From the NCBI GenBank assembly GCA_021776195.1, contig JAJFGK010000123.1, positions 1-21,537 on the forward strand: a stretch of 21,537 nt of DNA, in the 5' to 3' direction. Positions 16,673 to 21,537 of this stretch are shown piece by piece; within the stretch, counting starts at the first letter, position 1; the number at the start of each line of letters is the position of its first letter. The notes under the pieces are model-generated. The model worked only from the letters and a program-made list of their open reading frames with translations, ran no database searches and was not told where the DNA came from. Made by a program: the position numbers and the translations under genes. This DNA is from Kiloniellaceae bacterium (GTDB lineage Bacteria; Pseudomonadota; Alphaproteobacteria; Kiloniellales; Kiloniellaceae).

Positions 16673-18054
16673 CGCGGCGCGTCTCCCCCCGCCGCCTCGG
16701 CTGCCAGGCGCTCGGCCAGGGCGGGGTCGTCCTGGGGGCTGAGAAGCATGCCGGCGATGGCCGGGATCAGGTCGGAGACCACGACCCGCTCGCCAGGGGC
16801 GAGGCCCGCGTCGATGACGATCAGGTCGCCCTGGACCAGGCCCGCCTCGACCGGCCGGATCGCCAGGCGGTCGGCGGCATCGGCAATGTAGAGCCGACCA
16901 TCGTGGAGCGCCGCGCGCGGCACCAGCAGGCGGCCCTCCAGCGCCCGCGCGCGCAGTTCGAGTTCGACGAAGAAACCCTTGAGCAGGGGCGGCTGGCTGC
17001 CGGGGACGACCCGCTTATAGGGGTCGTCGACCGCGGCAATGATGCCCAGGGTCCGGGTCTTGGGGTCGATCGTGTCGCTGGTCCTGGCAAAGCGCCCCGG
17101 CCAGACCGTCCTGCCGTCCCCGGCCGCAAGCCGCACTTGGACCTGGAGCCCCATCACCTCCACCAGGCGATCGAAGCTCTCGGCGTTGAGTTCCAGGGCG
17201 GCATGGTCGGGTGCCGCGGCCCCGATCAGGCCGCGAAAGAGGTCGGTCGACACCTGGGCCTCGATCTCGGCCGTGGCGATATCGTCGGCCACCGCGAGGA
17301 CCTGTCCGGCCTGGACGTACTGCCCGACCTCGAGGTCTTTCTCGGCGATGCGCGCGGCAAAGGGCAGGGCGATCCGGGTGCGTGCCAGGTCCAGCTCGGC
17401 CGCTTCGAGCTGGGCCTCATAGATCGCGATCTGCTCGCGCTGGACGTCCTGTTGCGTCGGAATCAGCCGCAGGCTGTTGCGCAGCTCCTGGACCCGCATG
17501 GCTTGGGTCAGGGTGTCGCGGGTTTCCTGATCGACCGCCGACTGGGCGACCGTGCCGCGGTCCAGAAGTTGTTGTTTTCGCGCCAGCTCGGTCTCGCGGA
17601 TCGTCAGGGCACGCTCTTCGATCTTCAGCGATTGCCCAGTGTTGGTCTGGCTGACCGTCAGTTCCTTCAGCTTCGCCTCGCTGCTGCGGATGTTGGCCTC
17701 GGCCTGGGCGATCGCCAGTTCGTAGTCGGAGGGGGCGATGCGGACAATCTCGGTCCCGGCCGGCAGGATTGCGCCTTTCTTCAGGCCCGGGTGCACGAAG
17801 GTTACCGCGCCGGCGACCTCGGGTATGGCGCTCCAGACCCGGGCCGGCTCGACCGCGCCGTAACCGAAGATCCGTGGCACCAGGGTCGTTGCGACCGCCG
17901 TGATGGTTCGCACCGGCTGCGCCCGTTCGGCGACCGGCGCGCGTTCCGGTGGCTGCTTCTGGATGATCAGGAAGGCCAGCACGGCGGCCCCCAGGACGAT
18001 GGGCGGCAGGACGAGCAGTTTGCGTATCACGGTTTGTTCGGCCTCTTTTGGCAT
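16669..18054 (-). CDS. RND efflux periplasmic adaptor subunit (membrane fusion protein)
   Basis: The protein has 461 residues. One N-terminal membrane anchor is at about 11-31. The lipoyl-like half motif is at 82-106 (GAVTFVHPGLKKGAILPAG), an alpha-helical hairpin spans about 107-225 (long heptad-like, Gln/Glu/Leu rich), and the second lipoyl half follows at 226-258 (ALPFAARIAEKDLEVGQYV). Beta-barrel and membrane-proximal domains follow to about 435. It bridges the permease to an outer-membrane channel. The ATG at 18054 lacks a clear ribosome binding site. A GTG nine codons in (18030) has AAGAGG upstream and could be the true start; either choice keeps the anchor. The gene starts 28 bp after the aminotransferase stop and overlaps the permease start by 4 bp, so the three genes probably form one transcript. 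Confidence 0.93.
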   Translation of the reverse strand: MPKEAEQTVIRKLLVLPPIVLGAAVLAFLIIQKQPPERAPVAERAQPVRTITAVATTLVPRIFGYGAVEPARVWSAIPEVAGAVTFVHPGLKKGAILPAGTEIVRIAPSDYELAIAQAEANIRSSEAKLKELTVSQTNTGQSLKIEERALTIRETELARKQQLLDRGTVAQSAVDQETRDTLTQAMRVQELRNSLRLIPTQQDVQREQIAIYEAQLEAAELDLARTRIALPFAARIAEKDLEVGQYVQAGQVLAVADDIATAEIEAQVSTDLFRGLIGAAAPDHAALELNAESFDRLVEVMGLQVQVRLAAGDGRTVWPGRFARTSDTIDPKTRTLGIIAAVDDPYKRVVPGSQPPLLKGFFVELELRARALEGRLLVPRAALHDGRLYIADAADRLAIRPVEAGLVQGDLIVIDAGLAPGERVVVSDLIPAIAGMLLSPQDDPALAERLAAEAAGGDAPR

Positions 18055-18082
18055 TGGCGCAAGTCCGCGGACGGCCCGAGCG

Positions 18083-19417
18083 TCACGTCACGCTCATGGC
18101 CTTGTCCATGGCTTGGGCAAAGAAATCGACATCGTCAAGCGATAGGCAGAGCGGCGGCACCATGCGCAGCACGTTCCGGTAGGCGCCCGACTTGGAAAGC
18201 ACCAGGCCCTGCTCGCGGCCGGCCTCGAAAACGGCTGCCGTTGCCTCGGGTGCCGGGGTCTTGGTCCGGCGGTCCTTGACCAGCTCGATCGCCATCATCA
18301 GGCCGCGTCCACGAACATCGCCGATAATCTCGTGTTTCTGCTGCAGGCTCTCCAGCACCTCCAACATGGCACCGCCAACCAGGCGGGCGTTTTCCTGCAG
18401 CCCCTCCTGCGCGATCACCCGCAGCACCGCGCGGCCAGCGGCGCAGGCAATGGGGTTGGCGCCATAGGTATTGAAATAGAACTTCCCGGCCAGGACCTCG
18501 GCGACCTGGCGCTTGGCGACCACGGCGGCGAGCGGGATGCCGTTGCCGATGCCCTTGGCCATGATCACGATATCGGGGGTGACGCCGTGCCCCTCGAAGG
18601 CCCAGAAGTGATCGCCGGTGCGCGCGAAGCCCGACTGGACCTCGTCGACCACCAGAAGGCCGCCCGCCGTCCGCACCCGTTCGGCCGCCCCGGCGATGTA
18701 ACCCGGCGGCATGGCCAGGATGCCGCCGTAACCCATCACCGGCTCGACGATCATGCCGGCCAACTGGCCCGATGTCTGGGTCTTGATGGCCGCGTCGATC
18801 TCCTCCAGATAGGGCGCTGTTTCCGGCCCGTGAAGACCGCGGTAGGGGTCCGGGTTGGCGACGTGAACGATCCCCGAGAGGAGGGGCACGTTGTGGCGAA
18901 AGGCGCTGATACCGGTCAGCGACTGGGCGCCGAAGGTGGCGCCGTGATAGCCGTTCCGCAGGGCCAGGAAATCGCTGTTGCCGGTATGGGCACGGGCCAT
19001 CAGCAGCGCCAGGTCGGTGGCCTCGGCGCCGGAGTTCATGAAGTGCACGACCCAGTCCTCGCCCGCCGGCAGGGTCGCCACCAGCTCCTCGGCGAAGTGC
19101 GCCGGCACCGGATGATAGAACATGGTGGTGCAGTGCTGCAGGGTCTGGGCCTGGTCCTGGACCGCCTTGACCACGGCGGGATGGCAGTGGCCGACCGAGA
19201 TGCAGACGTTCATGCCGAGCAGGTCGAGGTATTTCTTGCCGCGCTCGTCCCATAGGTACTGTCCCTGGCCCCTCTGAAAGATCAGCGGCTCCTCGTAGGG
19301 CACGAAGGCGCGTTGCGACGCGGCGTAGTACCTGTCGCGCCGCGCCACGATGGCCGCCGTCGACCAGTCGGTCTCGAGCTCGCCGTGCCCGGCCTTGCCC
19401 TTGTCTGTCCCATCCAT
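18083..19417 (-). CDS. Class III PLP aminotransferase, AGXT2-like (alanine-glyoxylate / beta-amino acid-pyruvate type)
   Basis: From the ATG at 19417 this encodes 444 residues. The open frame extends 24 codons further, but those residues (SGVVRPRCRSYPLPPTRPTR) look non-coding, and GAGG lies 9 bases before the chosen ATG. The PLP lysine is K288 in MAKGIGNG. The pyridine-binding acid is D258 in VVDEVQSGF, the phosphate loop is NSGAEA (128-133), and NTYGANP carries the conserved threonine T317. The segments YLDLLGMNVCISVGHCHP, MARAH and GDVRGRGLMM closely resemble mitochondrial AGXT2, which transfers amino groups from alanine, beta-aminoisobutyrate or dimethylarginine to glyoxylate or pyruvate. 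A bacterial role with beta-amino acids, taurine-like or omega-amino compounds is equally possible. It is divergent from the MttB-family gene and is the first gene of the run leading into the RND pump genes. Confidence 0.9.
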   Translation of the reverse strand: MDGTDKGKAGHGELETDWSTAAIVARRDRYYAASQRAFVPYEEPLIFQRGQGQYLWDERGKKYLDLLGMNVCISVGHCHPAVVKAVQDQAQTLQHCTTMFYHPVPAHFAEELVATLPAGEDWVVHFMNSGAEATDLALLMARAHTGNSDFLALRNGYHGATFGAQSLTGISAFRHNVPLLSGIVHVANPDPYRGLHGPETAPYLEEIDAAIKTQTSGQLAGMIVEPVMGYGGILAMPPGYIAGAAERVRTAGGLLVVDEVQSGFARTGDHFWAFEGHGVTPDIVIMAKGIGNGIPLAAVVAKRQVAEVLAGKFYFNTYGANPIACAAGRAVLRVIAQEGLQENARLVGGAMLEVLESLQQKHEIIGDVRGRGLMMAIELVKDRRTKTPAPEATAAVFEAGREQGLVLSKSGAYRNVLRMVPPLCLSLDDVDFFAQAMDKAMSVT

Positions 19418-19450
19418 CGTCGCGATCCTCGTCGGTCTTGTAGGGGGCAG

Positions 19451-19479
19451 AGGGTAGGACCGGCAGCGCGGCCGGACAA
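19451..19479 (-). promoter_or_regulatory. Candidate minus-strand promoter for the aminotransferase/RND unit
   Basis: Read on the minus strand, TTGTCC (19479-19474) and TACCCT (19456-19451) are separated by 17 bases. The expected transcript start, near 19444, would give a leader of about 27 bases before the ATG at 19417. The -10 match is modest. Its -35 box lies only 3 bp from the -35 box of the candidate plus-strand promoter, so the two would be back to back. Confidence 0.3.
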
Positions 19480-19482
19480 CGC

Positions 19483-19539
19483 CTGACAAACCTTTATCGG
19501 ATATTCTTATGCTGCTGATCGTCGTTCGCTTGCTATGCT
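19483..19539 (+). promoter_or_regulatory. Candidate plus-strand promoter region for the MttB-family gene (two alternatives)
   Basis: Alternative 1 is CTGACA (19483-19488), a 16-base spacer, then TCTTAT (19505-19510). It would give a leader of about 30 bases. Alternative 2 is an extended -10, TGCTATGCT (19531-19539), whose start point would fall within a few bases of the ATG at 19549 and give an almost leaderless mRNA. The absence of a ribosome binding site before that ATG fits alternative 2. Confidence 0.35.
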
Positions 19540-19548
19540 CCCGGTGCG

Positions 19549-21135
19549 ATGGAACCGATAGAGCAAGATGCTCCGCGGCGCGGCCGGCGGACCAAGGCAG
19601 GGGCCGATGGCGAAAGCCGTGAGGGTGGCCGCGCCGCGCGCCGGGCCGCGCGGGCGGCCTACAGACCGCCGCGCGCGCCCTACATGCTGCGCAAGATCGC
19701 GCCCCAGACCATCCTGGACGAGGAAGGCCTGGCGCTGATCGAGGCCAGCGCCGATGGCCTGCTCCGGGACGTCGGCATGGAGTTCCGCGGCGACCCCGAG
19801 ATCCTGGGCATCTTTCGCGAGGCCGGAGCGGATGTGAAGGGCGAGCGGGTGCGCTTCGAGCCCGGCATGTGCCGCCAGATCGTCCAGGCCACGGCGCCGG
19901 GCGAATACACCCAGCAGGCGCGCAACCCGGCCAATTCGGTGCGCATCGGCGGGCGCAACACGGTGCTGGCCCCGGTCTGGGGCCCGCCCTTCATCCATAA
20001 CCTGGACGAGGGCCGGCGCTATGCCACCCTGGAAGATTTCCACCGGCTGGTGAAGCTGCACCACATGCTGCCCGAGATGCACATGTCCGGCGGGGTGGTC
20101 TGCGAGCCCACCGACACGCCGGTCAACAAGCGCCACCTGGACATGCTCTATGCCCACATCAAGTACAGCGACCGGCCCTTCTTCGGGGCCCTGATCGGCG
20201 CCGAGCGGGCGGCCGATTCCGTGGCCATGGCCAAGATCCTGTTCGGCGATGAGTACGTCGAAAACAACACCTGCCTCTATGCGGTCAGCAACACCAACGC
20301 GCCCCTGGTGATGGACTCGGCCATGTCCGGCGCGCTGAAGACTTACGCGCGGCACAATCAGGCGGTCGCCGTGACGCCCTGGACCCTGGCCGGTGCCATG
20401 AGCCCCTGCACCGTGGCCGGCACCCTGGCCCAGGTGCTGGCCGAGGCCCTGGCGGGTCTCGCCCTGGTGCAGTTGATCCGGCCCGGTGCGCCCTGCCTCA
20501 TGGGCAGCTTTGCGTCCGGCGTTTCCATGCAGTCCGGCGCCCCCACCTTCGGCAGCCCCGAGGCCGGGCAGACGGTGCTGGCGGCGGGCCAGCTGGCCCG
20601 GCGTCTGGGCGTGCCCTTCCATACCGTGGGGGCCTTGACCTCGTCCAAGCTGCCCGACGCCCAGGCCGAACAGGAAAGCACCTACTCGCTGCTGATGAGC
20701 GTCCTGGCCGGGGCCAACTTCATCAACCACGCCGCCGGCTGGCTGGAAAGCGGCCTGACCAGCGGCTTCGAGAAGTCGGTCATCGACGCCGACCTCTGCG
20801 GCAAGCTGATGACCTTCGTCCAGGGCATCGACTTGAGCGACAACGCGCTGGCCCTGGAGGCGATCCGCGAGGTCGGGCCGGGATCCCACTTCCTCGGCTC
20901 GGCCCACACCCTGGCCAACTTCGAGACCGCGGCCTACGTCTCGACCAGCGCCGACAGCAATTCCTTCGAGCAGTGGCAGGCCGAGGGCGGGCTCGACGCC
21001 GCCCAGCGCGCCAACAAGCGCTGGAAGAAACTGCTGGCCGACTACCAGGCCCCGCCCCTCGATCCGGCCATCGACGAGGCCCTGCTGGCCTTCATCGCCA
21101 AGCGCAAGGCCGAGATGCCCGACGCGAGTTATTGA
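19549..21135 (+). CDS. Trimethylamine methyltransferase (MttB) family protein, non-pyrrolysine type
   Basis: The protein has 528 residues, full length for the COG5598 MttB family. An Arg/Ala-rich N-terminal tail (about 10-38, RRGRR and RAARRAARAA) is common in alphaproteobacterial members as I recall them, and supports the ATG at 19549 despite the lack of a ribosome binding site. The conserved core includes GGRNTVLAPVWGPPF (134-148), VNKRHLDMLYAHIKYSD (192-208), the glycine/serine-rich FASGVSMQSGAPTFGSPE (321-338) and VGPGSHFLGSAHT (442-454). The frame is uninterrupted, with no in-frame TAG, so this is not a pyrrolysine enzyme. Characterised homologues of this type (MtgB) demethylate glycine betaine, passing the methyl group to a corrinoid protein. 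No corrinoid protein or activating enzyme is encoded in the window, so it either uses distant partners or has a different substrate. Confidence 0.92.
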   Translation: MEPIEQDAPRRGRRTKAGADGESREGGRAARRAARAAYRPPRAPYMLRKIAPQTILDEEGLALIEASADGLLRDVGMEFRGDPEILGIFREAGADVKGERVRFEPGMCRQIVQATAPGEYTQQARNPANSVRIGGRNTVLAPVWGPPFIHNLDEGRRYATLEDFHRLVKLHHMLPEMHMSGGVVCEPTDTPVNKRHLDMLYAHIKYSDRPFFGALIGAERAADSVAMAKILFGDEYVENNTCLYAVSNTNAPLVMDSAMSGALKTYARHNQAVAVTPWTLAGAMSPCTVAGTLAQVLAEALAGLALVQLIRPGAPCLMGSFASGVSMQSGAPTFGSPEAGQTVLAAGQLARRLGVPFHTVGALTSSKLPDAQAEQESTYSLLMSVLAGANFINHAAGWLESGLTSGFEKSVIDADLCGKLMTFVQGIDLSDNALALEAIREVGPGSHFLGSAHTLANFETAAYVSTSADSNSFEQWQAEGGLDAAQRANKRWKKLLADYQAPPLDPAIDEALLAFIAKRKAEMPDASY

Positions 21136-21211
21136 GAGGGTGGGGACGGGCGTGGCGAACCGGGATAAGCGCGTTGTGGCGTTCGCGGTAGGGTCAAGAC
21201 AGGCCCCACCT

Positions 21212-21229
21212 TCGGTCGGAGGAGACCGA
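21212..21229 (+). promoter_or_regulatory. Hairpin presenting a ribosome binding site in its loop
   Basis: TCGGTC and GACCGA form a perfect 6-bp stem around the 6-base loop GGAGGA. That loop is an ideal Shine-Dalgarno sequence for the ATG at 21232. A loop-exposed GGA is also the recognition layout of CsrA/RsmA-type regulators. Whether either applies depends on the small ORF being real. Confidence 0.35.
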
Positions 21230-21231
21230 TC

Positions 21232-21369
21232 ATGCCTCGGCTATTGAGCAGCCACGCTCTTGGATTTTTCCTGTGGCTGGCGAGCCGCGCCAGCGGACGC
21301 GCTGCGGCGATGGCTGCGCAGATCGAAGACCTGCTGCGACTAGCGCTGGCCCGGGACGCCACTCCATAG
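21232..21369 (+). CDS. Possible small protein, 45 residues, unknown
   Basis: An ATG with a near-perfect GGAGGAG ribosome binding site 7 bases upstream opens a 45-codon frame ending in TAG. The product begins MPRLLSSHALGFFLWLASRA. It has a short hydrophobic stretch (ALGFFLWLA, 9-17), too short to be sure of membrane insertion, then an Ala/Arg/Leu-rich amphipathic half (AQIEDLLRLALARD). I recognise no family. The ribosome binding site is the main support. The frame could equally be the start of a decayed longer gene, because the same frame continues after the stop with further stops. It lies 96 bp after the MttB-family gene. Confidence 0.3.
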   Translation: MPRLLSSHALGFFLWLASRASGRAAAMAAQIEDLLRLALARDATP

Positions 21370-21537
21370 TCGTCACGGAGCACCTAGCTGCACGGTGAGT
21401 ATCTGGACCTGAAGCGTCTGACGCCCATCGGCAAGGTATTGACGATGGCGACCGCAAATTTTGTGTTTACAGACGAAGTGACGTCGGGTATGCGGCATTA
21501 GGACGCAAACACGTCGTCTATGAGAGTATCTCACCTC
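21370..21537. other. Non-coding or decayed sequence at the window end
   Basis: No intact gene is visible. The sequence is richer in A and T than the rest of the window. The plus frame 21388-21501 is open and reads HGEYLDLKRLTPIGKV followed by NFVFTDEV. This vaguely recalls the N-terminal thioredoxin-fold motif of glutathione S-transferases (GEhl..eflklNPlGkVP, then a dFvltEs block). It has no start codon at its head and stops after 37 codons, so at most it is a gene relic. No terminator hairpin is clear after the MttB-family stop at 21135. Confidence 0.3.

Noticed and set aside
14801..16891. 696-codon open frame on the plus strand opposite the RND permease
   Set aside because: Low-complexity Asp/Gly/Gln/His-rich translation with no motifs. 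The minus strand encodes a complete RND permease, so this is an antisense artefact.
21141..21210. Terminator after the MttB-family gene from GGTGGGG and CCCCACC
   Set aside because: The arms are about 56 bases apart and no T-run follows, so it does not look like an intrinsic terminator.

Overview
The window is GC-rich, densely coded DNA of alphaproteobacterial type. Codon use is strongly GC3-biased, most starts have a GGAGG-like ribosome binding site, and the gene set (TMADH-type flavoenzyme, MttB-family methyltransferase, Rieske oxygenase, DddP-like M24 enzyme, AGXT2-like aminotransferase) resembles marine Rhodospirillales/Kiloniellales-like genomes. The lineage is inferred from gene content only. 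There are no rRNA or tRNA genes, CRISPR arrays, transposases or phage genes.

Layout. 1-524 is the 3' end of a TMADH/DgcA-like flavin oxidoreductase, converging on a CocE/NonD-type serine hydrolase (541-2589, minus). Next is a 1274-residue minus-strand protein (2712-6536) built almost entirely of about 15 diverged helical repeats of 77 residues. I recognise no family for it. Divergent from it is a plus-strand pair: a radical SAM/SPASM-like protein with a long unassigned N-terminal domain (6788-8443), overlapped by 4 bp (GTGA) by a D-2-hydroxyacid dehydrogenase (8440-9405). That pair converges, sharing the palindrome CTAG as both stop codons, on a secreted beta-lactamase-fold hydrolase (9402-10823, minus).

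Upstream on the minus strand is a two-gene unit: a Rieske oxygenase of the quaternary-amine class (12167-13360), then an M24-fold enzyme whose putative metal and catalytic residues match the spacing I recall for the DMSP lyase DddP (10916-12148). After a 210-bp gap with a palindrome and an inverted repeat comes a second minus-strand run: AGXT2-like aminotransferase (18083-19417), RND adaptor (16669-18054) and RND permease (13571-16672). The aminotransferase is divergent, across a 131-bp region with back-to-back candidate promoters, from a non-pyrrolysine MttB-family methyltransferase (19549-21135). The last 400 bp hold only a possible 45-codon ORF, whose ribosome binding site lies in a hairpin loop, and degraded-looking sequence.

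Working model (inference). The outer genes (TMADH-like, MttB-like, Rieske, DddP-like, aminotransferase) form a catabolic neighbourhood for methylated osmolytes such as betaines, methylamines and DMSP-like sulfonium compounds. No corrinoid protein, oxygenase reductase or outer-membrane efflux channel lies in the window, so several of these enzymes need partners encoded elsewhere. The giant repeat protein and the divergent radical SAM/dehydrogenase pair are the best candidates for something undescribed.
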